Position numbers and translations under genes: made by a program. Below the pieces are notes generated by a model that was given only the letters and a program-made list of their open reading frames with translations, did not search any database and was not told the origin of the DNA. This document shows positions 1 through 9,513 of a DNA stretch of 64,000 nucleotides, piece after piece; position 1 is the first letter of the stretch; each line of letters begins with the position of its first letter. Origin of the DNA: Brevibacillus_H ginsengisoli (GTDB taxonomy: Bacteria; Bacillota; Bacilli; Brevibacillales; Brevibacillaceae); the NCBI RefSeq assembly GCF_050113715.1, contig NZ_JBNJQR010000001.1, forward strand, positions 657,305 through 721,304, read 5' to 3'.

Positions 1-254
1 GAATGCTGCTTCAAGTCAAAATGTGGGCTCCCCGAGGATACTCTCAGCAGCAGCTGGCCCAAATGCTGAAGGTGCATCCGTTCGCGGTGAAGAAGGCGAT
101 GGAGCAGGCGCGGTTCTTCGACGAAGCTAGCTTGCGACGACTATTGAAAATACTTGCGGAAGAGGACTTTCGGATGAAATCAGGGCAGGTAGACAAACAG
201 CTTGCTATTGAAATGTTTATTACGAGAGTCGCCGCCGAAAAGAAAAACCCATGA
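1..254 (+). CDS. holA: DNA polymerase III subunit delta, C-terminal end (partial)
   Basis: Only the last 83 or so codons are present; the gene begins left of the window. Delta is the clamp-loader subunit that opens the beta sliding clamp. The visible part is a helical C-terminal domain (KMWAPRGYSQQQLAQMLKVHP, then RFFDEASLRRLLKILAEEDFRMKSGQ), which matches the C-terminal collar domain of HolA/YqeN. The order holA, then convergent rpsT, gpr and spoIIP is the standard Bacillales arrangement and supports the call. The stop codon lies inside a hairpin terminator shared with rpsT. The identification rests on a fragment plus context. Confidence 0.85.
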   Translation, partial: MLLQVKMWAPRGYSQQQLAQMLKVHPFAVKKAMEQARFFDEASLRRLLKILAEEDFRMKSGQVDKQLAIEMFITRVAAEKKNP

Positions 255-274
255 ACCGAAGTTCATGGGTTTTT
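243..274. terminator. Bidirectional terminator between holA and rpsT
   Basis: A perfect 14-bp stem (AAAAACCCATGAAC with its complement) closes a CGAA tetraloop. It has a U-run on the + side and an equivalent run on the - side, so it can end both convergent transcripts. Confidence 0.9.
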
Positions 275-288
275 ATCATTGTGCCATA

Positions 289-564
289 TTAAGCAACTGG
301 AGCTGCTAATACGTTCAATTTTTTCATCAAGCGGGATTTTTGACGATTTGCTGCATTTTTATGGATAAGTCCTTTGGTAGCAGCCTTGTCCAATTTCTTA
401 ACAGCCACCAAGAGAGCAGATTTTGCAGTTTCCACATCATTAGCGGCAACAGCTTTTTCAAAGCTCTTTACTGCAGAACGCAGGTCAGATTTTTGAGAAG
501 CACGTTGAGCGCGGCGCTTTTCAATTGTTTTGGTACGCTTGATCGCGGATTTAATATTTGGCAT
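289..564 (-). CDS. rpsT: 30S ribosomal protein bS20
   Basis: A 91-residue basic helical protein that binds 16S rRNA in the body of the small subunit. It begins MPNIKSAIKRTKTIEKRRAQR and is rich in Lys, Arg and Ala, typical of S20. The start was placed at the ATG of MPNIK because AAGGAGGTGA lies the right distance upstream; a longer reading frame adds three residues (MTL) that overlap this ribosome binding site. It is convergent with holA, as in other Bacillales. Confidence 0.97.
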   Translation of the reverse strand: MPNIKSAIKRTKTIEKRRAQRASQKSDLRSAVKSFEKAVAANDVETAKSALLVAVKKLDKAATKGLIHKNAANRQKSRLMKKLNVLAAPVA

Positions 565-664
565 GAGTGTCACCTCCTTAAAGCATTAAGACAACCATTG
601 AATTCACGGAATACAACAAATCATATTCTAGCACTTAACCCAACTGATTGCAAGAAAGGAATTC

Positions 665-693
665 GAATAAAATTTCCACATTCATGCAAGCTA
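665..693 (+). promoter_or_regulatory. Candidate sigma-G/F promoter of gpr
   Basis: GAATA at 665-669 and CAAGCTA at 687-693, 17 bases apart, resemble the forespore sigma consensus (GHATR, then CATNHTA with one mismatch). They sit about 30 bases before the gpr start. gpr is a forespore gene in B. subtilis. Inference from motif and gene identity. Confidence 0.4.
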
Positions 694-725
694 AACCTAT
701 ATTGAAGCAAATAGGGGGATCGTAA

Positions 726-1832
726 ATGGCTGAGCAGCATAATGTCGATTTATCGGGGTATTCGATTCGGACTGACCTGGCAATAGAAGCGCACGAGCTG
801 TTCGCACAGCAGCAAGCATCTGCCCCGCCTGGCTATCAGGTGGAAGAGGATAACAACCAGCCTGGAATTAAGGTGACGCGGGTGGTGGTGGAGACACAAG
901 AAGCTGGTCGACAAATTGGTAAAATGCCTGGTCGATACATAACCATTGAGGTTCCCAAGCTTCGTGATAACGATACGAAGCTGGAAGAGGTCGTTATGCG
1001 ACGTTTTTCGAAGGAACTGAAGCAATTCCTGGAGGAGCTGGGTTTGACCGAAGAAAAGAAGGCCCTAGTTGTTGGGCTTGGCAATTGGAATGTCACGCCA
1101 GACGCACTTGGTCCGATGGTGGTAGAGAACTTGCTGGTCACTCGTCATTTATTCCAGTTGGCACCAGAGTCAGTAGAGGATGGTTATCGTGAAGTAAGCG
1201 CCATCTCACCGGGGGTACTGGGGATTACGGGGATTGAGACAAGTGAAATCGTTTTTGGTGTCGTGGAAAAAAGCAAACCGGATTTTATCATCTGCATTGA
1301 CGCTCTGGCCTCCCGCGCCTTGCATCGCGTGAACACAACCATCCAAATCTCTGATACGGGAATCCATCCAGGGTCGGGAGTAGGCAATAAACGCAAAGCG
1401 ATTGACAAGGACACGCTGGGAATTCCGGTCATTGCGATCGGCGTGCCGACGGTTGTATTCGCTGCGACGATTGTGAATGATGCGATTACCTATTTGTTGG
1501 GGCATTTTGGGCAAAGCATGCAGGAGAGCAAGCGTGCCTTCAACCGTCTGGCTTTAAGCAGTGTACCCGAACGAAAAGAACCCTACACCGAAGAAGATCT
1601 CCCGGACATGAACATGCGACAAACCTACATGGGTCTGGTAGGGCAACTCAGTGAACAGGAGAAGCTTCAATTAATACAGGAAGTGTTGCAGCCGCTTGGG
1701 CAGAATCTGGTGGTCACTCCCAAAGAAATTGATGACTTCATGGAGGGAATCGCCAACATTATTGCCAGCGGGTTGAACTGTTCGCTGCATCGCGCAGTCG
1801 AGCGGGAAAACGCAGGAGCTTACACGCATTAA
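726..1832 (+). CDS. gpr: Germination protease GPR
   Basis: A 368-residue aspartic-type endopeptidase that starts degradation of small acid-soluble spore proteins when spores germinate. It is made as an inactive zymogen in the forespore. The N-terminus contains IRTDLAIEA (residues 14-22), which resembles the SASP cleavage site and is where GPR trims its own propeptide. The central region VVGLGNWNVTPDALGP and the block CIDALASRALHRVNTTIQISDTGIHPGSGVGNKR are family signatures. The ATG at 726 follows a GGGGGAT box. It lies upstream of spoIIP, the usual neighbour. Length matches the family. Confidence 0.97.
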   Translation: MAEQHNVDLSGYSIRTDLAIEAHELFAQQQASAPPGYQVEEDNNQPGIKVTRVVVETQEAGRQIGKMPGRYITIEVPKLRDNDTKLEEVVMRRFSKELKQFLEELGLTEEKKALVVGLGNWNVTPDALGPMVVENLLVTRHLFQLAPESVEDGYREVSAISPGVLGITGIETSEIVFGVVEKSKPDFIICIDALASRALHRVNTTIQISDTGIHPGSGVGNKRKAIDKDTLGIPVIAIGVPTVVFAATIVNDAITYLLGHFGQSMQESKRAFNRLALSSVPERKEPYTEEDLPDMNMRQTYMGLVGQLSEQEKLQLIQEVLQPLGQNLVVTPKEIDDFMEGIANIIASGLNCSLHRAVERENAGAYTH

Positions 1833-1975
1833 AACACCCAACCGGATAAAGCTAACGCTGCGCCGGTCGGGGCTCCAAACTAATAAATATCCAACCAGCT
1901 AACTGAAATCTAATAGTCTAGCAAAAAAATAGGGCTGCTCGTTCTATTCTTCCAACTTCGCTCATAGGATGTGAC

Positions 1976-3199
1976 ATGAGAGAAGATAAAGCAACTGGAG
2001 GGATAGAGTTGGCAGCCCTTATACAGCGTCACTTCATGATACTGTCGCTCGTTACGGCACTTTTATTCATCAGTACACTTTTTATGGCGAATCAGCAGAA
2101 CAGGCTAATCATGCCTTCTCCGACCATACAATTAGCCACTTCTAATCTATCTAGCTTAGCTCTCTTGCAAATCATGAGTACCGAGATTCCTTCTCTTAAT
2201 CAAATGGTTCAATCTCCAGTTGAATCAGAGGATGCTACAGTCCTTAACTTTTTATTTCGGATGGCTACGGGGATACAAGCAGGGGATTTACGCAGTTTAT
2301 TAGGGAGAGAACTGCCAGGAATGCTGAACTACCAGGATGCCAGATTCATTGTTCGGGGTCAGAAAACGAATTTGGAAGATTTGTACGTGGAATCAGCCGC
2401 TCCACCTGGAATAGCGAACGTCGTGATTGATGAGACTCCACAGTCCACAGACCCTACTGATTCAGCAGCCGACCAGCCTGCCAACGAAAAACCTAAAACA
2501 GAGCCATATCCGACAACCGGCAAACAAAAGGTCGCCTTCGTCTATAACACGCATAATCGTGAATCGTGGTTGAGCGTAGCCAAGTTAGATGAAGTCACTC
2601 AATCAGTGAATCATCCTACACAAAATATTTCCCTCGTCGGCAAGCACTTTGCCGCGGAGTTGCAGGATAAAGGAATAGGGACGGTTTTCAACAAAATTGA
2701 TTTCTATCAGCAGTTGATAGACGAAGGCAAGAGCTATCCGCTTTCCTATGCGGAGTCGCTTAAGGCCGTACAAGCGGTTAAACAAGAGAACAAAGAGATG
2801 AATTACTTCTTTGATCTTCATCGAGATGGGCCGACACCGCGTGAAAAAACGACAATCAGCATAAATGGAAAGCCGTATGCCCGGTTAATGTTTGTCATTG
2901 GCACACGCAATAAGCACAGCGATGAAAACGCTGAGTTCGCCAAAAAATTACACGACTTAATGGAGAAAAAGTACCCGGGTCTCTCACGAGGAGTCCTAAC
3001 AAAGAGCCAAGAAGAGGGGAATGGGGAGTATAATCAGTCCGTCTCTCCGGGAAGTCTGTTAGTAGAAGTAGGTGGAACTTCCAACAATCTGCAAGAGTGC
3101 AATCGTGCGGCGGAGGCGTTGGCTGATGTCTTTGCCGAGTATTATTGGCAGGCAGAGCGCGCTTCACAGCATATAACATCTGCATCTTCCAAGAGGTGA
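1976..3199 (+). CDS. spoIIP: Stage II sporulation protein P
   Basis: A 407-residue membrane-anchored cell-wall hydrolase (amidase and endopeptidase activities in the characterised B. subtilis protein) that works with SpoIID and SpoIIM to thin septal peptidoglycan and drive engulfment. One transmembrane segment lies near residues 20-40 (FMILSLVTALLFISTLFMA). A Pro/Ala/Thr-rich linker follows, then the SpoIIP domain with VAFVYNTHNRESWLS and FDLHRDG, and a C-terminal SLLVEVGG. The ATG at 1976 has AGGATGTGAC before it. A TTG at 2009 with a better GGAGGG box is a credible alternative that would remove 11 residues. Confidence 0.95.
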   Translation: MREDKATGGIELAALIQRHFMILSLVTALLFISTLFMANQQNRLIMPSPTIQLATSNLSSLALLQIMSTEIPSLNQMVQSPVESEDATVLNFLFRMATGIQAGDLRSLLGRELPGMLNYQDARFIVRGQKTNLEDLYVESAAPPGIANVVIDETPQSTDPTDSAADQPANEKPKTEPYPTTGKQKVAFVYNTHNRESWLSVAKLDEVTQSVNHPTQNISLVGKHFAAELQDKGIGTVFNKIDFYQQLIDEGKSYPLSYAESLKAVQAVKQENKEMNYFFDLHRDGPTPREKTTISINGKPYARLMFVIGTRNKHSDENAEFAKKLHDLMEKKYPGLSRGVLTKSQEEGNGEYNQSVSPGSLLVEVGGTSNNLQECNRAAEALADVFAEYYWQAERASQHITSASSKR

Positions 3200-3207
3200 G
3201 TGCTGTT

Positions 3208-3516
3208 TTGAACCTTACGCTTAAGTTTGCCGGGATGATACTCATCCTGTTCGTAGGAGTTGTCATTGGATTGCAAACAGCAGAACGTGGGATTAATAAA
3301 ATTGACGGAACACCTGATCAGAAGCCGCAATCCTTCTACATTACAAAAGTGGATAAAAACGAAGTAGAAATCGCTCTGATGGGCAAACAGATCAAATCAA
3401 CCGCTCCTCACAAAATGGTGAATTACGTAAGCGATACGGGCTCCACGATCGGAACATGGGTACGAAAAGGTACCCAAGGAGCCATAGATTGGCTGTCTAC
3501 TTGGTTTCAGCCATAA
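3208..3516 (+). CDS. YqxA-like membrane protein (DUF3679)
   Basis: A 102-residue protein with one N-terminal transmembrane helix (FAGMILILFVGVVIGLQTAERG) and a soluble tail. Its position directly after spoIIP, its length and its single helix match B. subtilis YqxA, whose function is not established. The TTG start at 3208 is chosen because AGAGGTGAG ends seven bases upstream; an in-frame GTG at 3196 would sit inside that ribosome binding site. It probably shares a transcript with spoIIP. Confidence 0.75.
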   Translation: MNLTLKFAGMILILFVGVVIGLQTAERGINKIDGTPDQKPQSFYITKVDKNEVEIALMGKQIKSTAPHKMVNYVSDTGSTIGTWVRKGTQGAIDWLSTWFQP

Positions 3517-3557
3517 AACCCTACTCGATCTAGCATTGCTGATCAGTAAGGTTTTTT
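3516..3557 (+). terminator. Terminator after spoIIP-yqxA
   Basis: AACCCTACTCGATC pairs with GATCAGTAAGGTT around a 10-base loop, with small mismatches, followed by TTTTTT. Confidence 0.8.
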
Positions 3558-3589
3558 CTGTTTAGAGTAAATATTTAGAATTTATTGTG

Positions 3590-3618
3590 TTGCGAAAAAA
3601 TTACAATAATGGCATAAT
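3590..3618 (+). promoter_or_regulatory. Probable sigma-A promoter of the peptide-transporter operon
   Basis: TTGCGA (3590-3595) and CATAAT (3613-3618) with a 17-base spacer, about 50 bases before the first ATPase gene and just after a terminator. Confidence 0.65.
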
Positions 3619-3671
3619 GGTCACAGTTAGTCCTATGCAAAAATGATTGGTGAAAAAGAGGGGTGCGGCAC

Positions 3672-4640
3672 TTGACTCAGTCTATTCTTGATATAGAAAA
3701 ACTCCGAACGCACTTTTTTACAGACCGTGGAGAAATTCCCGCAGTCGATGGAATTGATTTGTCTATCAATAAAGGCGAAATTTTGGGGATTGTAGGAGAA
3801 TCCGGCTGTGGAAAAAGTGTTACCTCGCTTTCCATCATGCGCTTGATTCCGAATCCTCCTGGCAAAATTGTTGGAGGTAGCATCCGATTTAAGGGCGAGA
3901 ATCTTGTTGAAGTTAGTGAAGCAAGGATGCGTGAACTACGGGGCAATGAAGTTGCGATGATCTTTCAAGAGCCGATGACTTCACTTAATCCTGTGTTTAC
4001 GATTGGCAATCAAATCAGTGAAGCGATTCGCTTACATACGAAGGCGAGTAAAAAAGAAGCTCGCAAGCGTTCAATCGAAATGTTGCAAAAGGTTGGGATT
4101 CCCCGGGCTGAACAAATCGTGGATGAATATCCCCATCAGCTGTCAGGTGGAATGAGACAACGTGTGATGATCGCCATGGCGATGGCTTGCAATCCTGAAT
4201 TATTAATCGCCGATGAGCCGACAACCGCGCTTGACGTAACCATTCAGGCGCAGATTTTGGACTTGATGCGCAAGCTGAATGAAGACCAGGGCACGGCCAT
4301 TTTGATGATTACCCATGACCTCGGTGTCGTTGCCGAGATGTGTCACCGTGTCATTGTCATGTATGCGGGCAATGTAGTTGAACAAGGGGATGTCCGGACG
4401 ATTTTGAAGGATCCGAAGCATCCGTATACGATTGGATTGATTAAGTCGATCCCTAAGCTGGAAGAGAAAAGAGAACGGCTATACTCCATTCCAGGCAACG
4501 TGCCGATTCCAGGCTCTTTGACAGTTGGTTGCCGATTTGCCCCTCGATGTGAGCATACGTCAGACAAGTGTCGAGCCCAGATGCCAGAATTGTCTCAAGT
4601 AAGTGAAGGACACTGGTCTCGTTGCTGGTTGCACGAATAA
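3672..4640 (+). CDS. Dipeptide/oligopeptide ABC transporter ATPase (DppD/OppD type)
   Basis: One of two ATPases that power a peptide importer at the inner face of the membrane. It shows Walker A GESGCGKS, Q-loop FQEPMTSLNPV, signature LSGGMRQRVMIA, Walker B LLIADEPTTALD and H-loop ITHDLG. The C-terminal oligopeptide-binding extension has the usual Cys pattern (GCRFAPRCEHTSDKC). The TTG at 3672 is preferred because GAGGGG lies about 8 bases upstream, whereas a GTG at 3663 overlaps that box. It is first in a five-gene operon with order ATPase-ATPase-binding protein-permease-permease. Substrate specificity cannot be read from sequence. Confidence 0.93.
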   Translation: MTQSILDIEKLRTHFFTDRGEIPAVDGIDLSINKGEILGIVGESGCGKSVTSLSIMRLIPNPPGKIVGGSIRFKGENLVEVSEARMRELRGNEVAMIFQEPMTSLNPVFTIGNQISEAIRLHTKASKKEARKRSIEMLQKVGIPRAEQIVDEYPHQLSGGMRQRVMIAMAMACNPELLIADEPTTALDVTIQAQILDLMRKLNEDQGTAILMITHDLGVVAEMCHRVIVMYAGNVVEQGDVRTILKDPKHPYTIGLIKSIPKLEEKRERLYSIPGNVPIPGSLTVGCRFAPRCEHTSDKCRAQMPELSQVSEGHWSRCWLHE

Positions 4641-4656
4641 GCATAAGGAGAGGAGC

Positions 4657-5634
4657 ATGCGCGTGGCTAGGGAGCTATTAAAAGTTAAGAATCTTAAGAA
4701 ATATTACGCCATCACAGGCGGTTTACTTGCCCGTGAAATTAGCAAAGTAAAAGCGGTTGATGATATTTCCTTCACACTTCACGAGGGTGAAACATTAGGA
4801 TTGGTGGGAGAGAGCGGTTGCGGCAAATCGACAACGGGTCGTTCCATTCTGCGATTGATCGAACCTACGGAAGGCGAAATCTATTTTCAAGATAAGAATC
4901 TGATGGAGCTTGGCAAAAACAGCTTGCGGGAAATGCGACGGGATATGCAAATCGTTTTTCAGGACCCGTTTGCTTCTCTTAATCCCAGACATAATGTAGA
5001 AAAGATTCTGGAAGAGCCACTAATCGTCCATGGTCTCGGTAGTTCCAAAGAAAGAGTGAAACGAGTTCATAAAATGCTCGAAGTGGTAGGCTTATCCAGC
5101 TATCATGCCAAACGCTATCCGCATCAGTTTAGTGGAGGACAGCGTCAACGGATCGGAATTGCCCGTGCGCTGATGACCAATCCCAAGCTAATCGTAGCGG
5201 ATGAACCAGTCTCAGCATTGGACGTGTCCATTCAATCCCAAGTGCTCAATCTTATGCAGGATCTGCAAAAGGAATTCCATCTTACCTACCTCTTTATTGC
5301 TCATGATCTGAGCGTAGTGAAGCATATAAGTGATCGAGTGGGCGTCATGTATTTGGGGCGTATCGTCGAGATTGCTGACAAAGACTCGCTATATGAAAAT
5401 CCACAACATCCCTATACGCAGGCCTTATTATCTGCGGCTCCTAATCCAGACCCAGACTGGAAGCAAGAACGCATTATTCTGCAAGGAGATGTGCCGAGCC
5501 CAGCTAATCCTCCATCAGGCTGTACATTTCATACTCGCTGTGCTCACGTAATGGATATCTGCCGAAGTGTGAAACCCGAATTACTAAGCTCGGACGAAAA
5601 TCACGCTGTGGCATGTCATCTTTACAAGCAATAA
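4657..5634 (+). CDS. Dipeptide/oligopeptide ABC transporter ATPase (DppF/OppF type)
   Basis: The second ATPase of the peptide importer, pairing with the upstream DppD-type subunit. Motifs are Walker A GESGCGKSTTGRS, Q-loop FQDPFASLNPR, signature FSGGQRQRIGIA, Walker B LIVADEPVSALD and FIAHDLSVVKH. A C-terminal Cys-containing extension follows (GCTFHTRCAHVMDIC). The start MRVARELLKV at 4657 follows AAGGAG with a 6-base gap. A longer frame beginning inside the upstream gene lacks a site of its own. The gap to the previous stop codon is 16 bases, consistent with one mRNA. Confidence 0.93.
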   Translation: MRVARELLKVKNLKKYYAITGGLLAREISKVKAVDDISFTLHEGETLGLVGESGCGKSTTGRSILRLIEPTEGEIYFQDKNLMELGKNSLREMRRDMQIVFQDPFASLNPRHNVEKILEEPLIVHGLGSSKERVKRVHKMLEVVGLSSYHAKRYPHQFSGGQRQRIGIARALMTNPKLIVADEPVSALDVSIQSQVLNLMQDLQKEFHLTYLFIAHDLSVVKHISDRVGVMYLGRIVEIADKDSLYENPQHPYTQALLSAAPNPDPDWKQERIILQGDVPSPANPPSGCTFHTRCAHVMDICRSVKPELLSSDENHAVACHLYKQ

Positions 5635-5736
5635 AGCGCATGGAACTTCAACCATCGTGAAGGGGGGATGTTTGGAGCGAGATACATATCCAATTTCACT
5701 GGCAATCGTTATTAATGAATAAGGGGGAATTCGTGA

Positions 5737-7386
5737 ATGAAAAAGAAGCAAATGCTTGGAACGGCACTTACAGGTGCAATAACGGCATCCATGATTGTAA
5801 CCGGTTGCAGCTCTCAACCAGCTTCCAAACCAGCTGATAATGCAGCCCAAACTCAACCAACCACAACCGATGCGAACAAAGGCGGTAAAACGTTAATCTT
5901 TGCTCGTGGTGGAGACGCTGTAACACTGGATGCTATTGCAGCGACAGACGGTGAATCTTTTAGAGTTACCGACAATATTCTTGAGACTCTCGTCAATTAC
6001 AAACCAGGCTCGACAGAAGTAGTACCAGGTTTGGCTGAGAAATGGGAAGTAACACCTGATGGCAAAACCTACACCTTCCACCTTCGTCAAGGCGTGAAGT
6101 TCACAGATGGAACAGACTTTGACGCTGAAGCAGTTGTATTCAACTTTGAACGCTGGATGGACCCAAGCAATCCATTGCACTTAAAAGATCAATTCTCTTA
6201 TTTTTCTGACATGTTTGGGGGATTCAAAGGCAGCAAAGATCTTGTCATCGAATCTGTGAAAGCAGTTGACAAACAAACCGTTGAATTCAAGTTGACTCAC
6301 GCGCAAGCTCCTTTCATTAACAACTTGGGTATGACTTGCTTCGGTATCGCTTCTCCTAAAGCGTTGAAAGAGGAAAAAGAAAAATTCGGTGAACACCCAG
6401 TTGGTACAGGACCATTTATTTTCAAAGAATGGAAACGTGAAGATACCATTACAGTGGAGAAAAATCCAAACTACTGGCAACAAGGCTTGCCGAAGCTGGA
6501 TAAAGTAATCTTCAAAGTAATTCCTGATAACACAGCTCGTCTGACTGCACTTAAATCTGGTGAAGTTGACATAATCGAAGGCTTCAATCCAGATGACGTG
6601 CAATCTGTAAAAGACAGTCCTGATCTGCAATTGATCCTTCGTCCATCCATGAACGTCGGCTATCTTGGGTTTAACAATGAGAAGAAGCCGTTCGACAATC
6701 CAAAAGTTCGTGAAGCATTAGGTCATGCCATCAACAAACCAGCATTGATCCAAGCGTTCTACGGCGGCTTGGCCCAACCAGCGACAAACATGTTGGCGCC
6801 AAAAGTATGGGGTTACAACGACAGCATCACCGATCGTGATTACAACCTCGACAAGGCCAAGCAATTGCTTGCTGAAGCGGGATATCCGAATGGTTTTGAA
6901 GTTGAATTCATGGCGATGCCGGTAAGCCGTCCATACATGCCTAGCGCACAAAAAACGGCGGAAGCGATCCAACAGGACTTCAATAAAATCGGTGTTAAAA
7001 CCAAAATTATCACGTTTGAGTGGGCAACTTACCTTAGCAAATTGAAAAAAGGTGAGTCTCAAATGTTCTTGATTGGTTGGACTGGCGACAATGGAGATCC
7101 AGACAACTTCCTTGCTACCTTGCTTGACAAAAACACCATTGGCAGCAATAACTACACCCGCTATGCAAGCGAAGATGTTCACAAGCTGTTAATGGCAGCC
7201 CAAACCGAAACCGACCAAGCAAAACGTACTGAGTTGTACAAAAAAGCGCAAGAGTTGATTTTCAAAGATGCGCCAGCGATTCCATTGGTTCACTCTAATC
7301 AAGCAATCGCAGCTTCCAAGAAAGTAAGTGGTTTTGTTCCTTCTCCAACTGGAACAGAAAGCATGGATGTAGTTGACATGCAGTAA
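5737..7386 (+). CDS. Peptide-binding lipoprotein (SBP family 5)
   Basis: A 549-residue extracytoplasmic receptor for the peptide importer. It has a lipoprotein signal peptide (MKKKQMLGTALTGAITAS) with lipobox VTGC (Cys about residue 24), then a Ser/Ala/Gln/Thr linker, then a family 5 fold with hallmark segments LAEKWEVTPDGKTYTFHLR, VKFTDGTDFDAEAVVFNFER, GTGPFIFKEW and VREALGHAINK. Placing the receptor third in the operon is less common than first. Dipeptide, oligopeptide or nickel specificity cannot be distinguished here. Confidence 0.93.
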   Translation: MKKKQMLGTALTGAITASMIVTGCSSQPASKPADNAAQTQPTTTDANKGGKTLIFARGGDAVTLDAIAATDGESFRVTDNILETLVNYKPGSTEVVPGLAEKWEVTPDGKTYTFHLRQGVKFTDGTDFDAEAVVFNFERWMDPSNPLHLKDQFSYFSDMFGGFKGSKDLVIESVKAVDKQTVEFKLTHAQAPFINNLGMTCFGIASPKALKEEKEKFGEHPVGTGPFIFKEWKREDTITVEKNPNYWQQGLPKLDKVIFKVIPDNTARLTALKSGEVDIIEGFNPDDVQSVKDSPDLQLILRPSMNVGYLGFNNEKKPFDNPKVREALGHAINKPALIQAFYGGLAQPATNMLAPKVWGYNDSITDRDYNLDKAKQLLAEAGYPNGFEVEFMAMPVSRPYMPSAQKTAEAIQQDFNKIGVKTKIITFEWATYLSKLKKGESQMFLIGWTGDNGDPDNFLATLLDKNTIGSNNYTRYASEDVHKLLMAAQTETDQAKRTELYKKAQELIFKDAPAIPLVHSNQAIAASKKVSGFVPSPTGTESMDVVDMQ

Positions 7387-7516
7387 TAAAACTGAACATT
7401 TACGAATTGAGATAGGGTAAGGGGAGCTCCTCTTCTTACCCTACCCATTCGTATCTTATGCTTTCCTTCATTGTTTCGCGTAAGTTCTATTTGAATGAGA
7501 AAGTGAGGCGTTCGTC

Positions 7517-8521
7517 TTGCTAGCCTACACCATGCGTCGGTTATTTATGCTCATCCCGGTACTTATAGGAATGTCTATCGTCGTTTTCTCTATTATTCAC
7601 GCTATCCCTGGAGATCCGGCGCAAATGATTTTGGGAGAAAAAGCGAGTAAAGCGTCAGTTATGGCTTTACGTGCTCAATTGGGGTTGGACAACCCGTTGT
7701 ATGTACAATATTTTGATTTTTGCAAACAGATTTTATCTGGTGACTTGGGCCAGTCCTTGTTAACCAAGGCGCCGATCTCATCGGAAATCCCACGATATCT
7801 GGCTGCTACAGCAGAACTGACGATTGTCAGTATGTTGATTGCCGTGTTCGTTGGTGTGAATGCAGGGATACTCTCTGCGTGGAAACAGAATTCATGGTTT
7901 GACTTTATGGCCATGTTGATTGCCTTGATAGGGGTATCTATACCAGTTTTCTGGCTTGGTTTGATGGAGCAATGGTATTTTGCTCAGGAGCTGAAGTGGC
8001 TTCCTACTGTTGGTCGTGACAATCCGCGTGATCCGGTCGATGCCATCACGCACTTCTATATACTGGATACCATGTTAGCTGGACGTTGGGATCAGCTGAC
8101 GGATGTCATCAAACACTTGATCCTTCCAGGTATCGCATTGGGAACAATTCCAATGGCCATAATTGCCCGTATTACGCGCTCCAGTATGTTGGAGGTAATG
8201 CGTTCTGATTACATGCGTACGGCTCGCGCCAAAGGTCTTGGCAATTTCTTTGTCATTTACAAGCATGCGCTGAAAAATGCCTTTATCCCAGTATTAACGG
8301 TTATTGGATTACAGACAGGACTCTTGTTGGGTGGGGCGATCTTAACGGAGACAATCTTCGGATGGCCGGGGGTCGGACGATATATTTATACGGCAATTGG
8401 AAACCGCGATTATCCGGTCATTCAGTCAGGGATCCTGGTCATTGCCACACTCTTCGTCTGTATTAATTTGATTGTAGACTTGCTGTACGCGTACATTGAT
8501 CCGCGAATTAAATATCGCTAG
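7517..8521 (+). CDS. Peptide ABC transporter permease (DppB type)
   Basis: A 334-residue inner-membrane permease with about six helices. The N-terminal RRLFMLIPVLIGMSIVVFSIIHAIPGDPA and the cytoplasmic EAA loop (RSSMLEVMRSDYMRTARAKGL) contacting the ATPases are characteristic of DppB. The start is TTG with GTGAGG upstream. A roughly 130-base gap separates it from the receptor gene, with no clear terminator. Confidence 0.93.
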   Translation: MLAYTMRRLFMLIPVLIGMSIVVFSIIHAIPGDPAQMILGEKASKASVMALRAQLGLDNPLYVQYFDFCKQILSGDLGQSLLTKAPISSEIPRYLAATAELTIVSMLIAVFVGVNAGILSAWKQNSWFDFMAMLIALIGVSIPVFWLGLMEQWYFAQELKWLPTVGRDNPRDPVDAITHFYILDTMLAGRWDQLTDVIKHLILPGIALGTIPMAIIARITRSSMLEVMRSDYMRTARAKGLGNFFVIYKHALKNAFIPVLTVIGLQTGLLLGGAILTETIFGWPGVGRYIYTAIGNRDYPVIQSGILVIATLFVCINLIVDLLYAYIDPRIKYR

Positions 8522-8536
8522 GAGGAGGCACGAGAA

Positions 8537-9436
8537 ATGGCAGAAATGACACCTACTGTACAAAATGTAACCATTCCTGAGAAGACTGAAAAAGTCTCCT
8601 CTCCTTGGCGAGATGCGATGAGGATCTTGTTTCGCAACAAGTTTGCGATTACTGGAATGGTTATCATTCTGTTCTTTATTATTATCGCAGTTCTGGCGCC
8701 CGTGATTACCCATTACCAATACGATGCGGGGGAATTGGTGAATCGCAACAAAGCGCCATCTGCTGAGCATGTGTTTGGAACAGACTACAATGGTCGGGAT
8801 ATGCTGACCCGGATTGTATACGGAGCCCGAATCTCCTTATGGGTTGGGACATTCTCGGTGTTAGGCTCAATTGTGGCTGGAACCTTACTCGGACTTGTTG
8901 CGGGATATTATGGACGGTGGGCGGATCAGCTGATTTCCCGAATTTTTGATATCATGCTGGCATTCCCTAGTATTTTGCTGGCGATTGCCATTGTTTCCAT
9001 CTTAGGTCCGTCTCTTCAGAATGCCTTGCTGGCGATTGCGATCATTAACGTTCCGACATTTGGGCGACTGGTTCGTTCCAGGGTACTCAGCTTAAAGGAA
9101 GAAGAATTCATTACCGCCGCGAGAGCGATGGGAATGAAGGATTCCCGCATTTTGCTGAGGCACATTCTGCCTAATAGCCTTGCACCGGTGATAGTGACAG
9201 GAACCATGAGTGTAGCTACCGCCATTATCGAAGCGGCTGCACTAGGCTTCCTAGGATTGGGTGCACAAGCGCCTGAGCCGGAATGGGGTAAAATGCTGGC
9301 GGATTCACGTGAATATATCCAAAAAGCGCCGTGGACTGTAATCTTCCCGGGTCTGTCTATCATGTTGACGGTATTAGGGTTCAACCTCATTGGGGATGGC
9401 TTGCGAGATGCCCTCGACCCACGAATGAAAAACTAA
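8537..9436 (+). CDS. Peptide ABC transporter permease (DppC type)
   Basis: A 299-residue partner permease. It shows the DppC N-terminal domain (WRDAMRILFRNKFAITGMVII), the conserved HVFGTDYNGRDMLTRIVYGAR, and the EAA loop EEEFITAARAMGMKDSRILLRHILPN. It begins 15 bases after the DppB-type gene behind TAGGAGGAGG, so the two are probably translated from one message. Confidence 0.94.
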   Translation: MAEMTPTVQNVTIPEKTEKVSSPWRDAMRILFRNKFAITGMVIILFFIIIAVLAPVITHYQYDAGELVNRNKAPSAEHVFGTDYNGRDMLTRIVYGARISLWVGTFSVLGSIVAGTLLGLVAGYYGRWADQLISRIFDIMLAFPSILLAIAIVSILGPSLQNALLAIAIINVPTFGRLVRSRVLSLKEEEFITAARAMGMKDSRILLRHILPNSLAPVIVTGTMSVATAIIEAAALGFLGLGAQAPEPEWGKMLADSREYIQKAPWTVIFPGLSIMLTVLGFNLIGDGLRDALDPRMKN

Positions 9437-9477
9437 TCAGGAATGCAAGCAGGCGAGGAATACATCAGAGCCGATTG

Positions 9478-9513
9478 CAAAGGAGCCCTGCTCAAACGAA
9501 GACAGGGCTCTTT
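9478..9513. terminator. Terminator after the peptide-transporter operon
   Basis: AAAGGAGCCCTG pairs with CAGGGCTCTTT around a 12-base loop. It overlaps the 3' end of the convergent hydrolase gene. Confidence 0.75.
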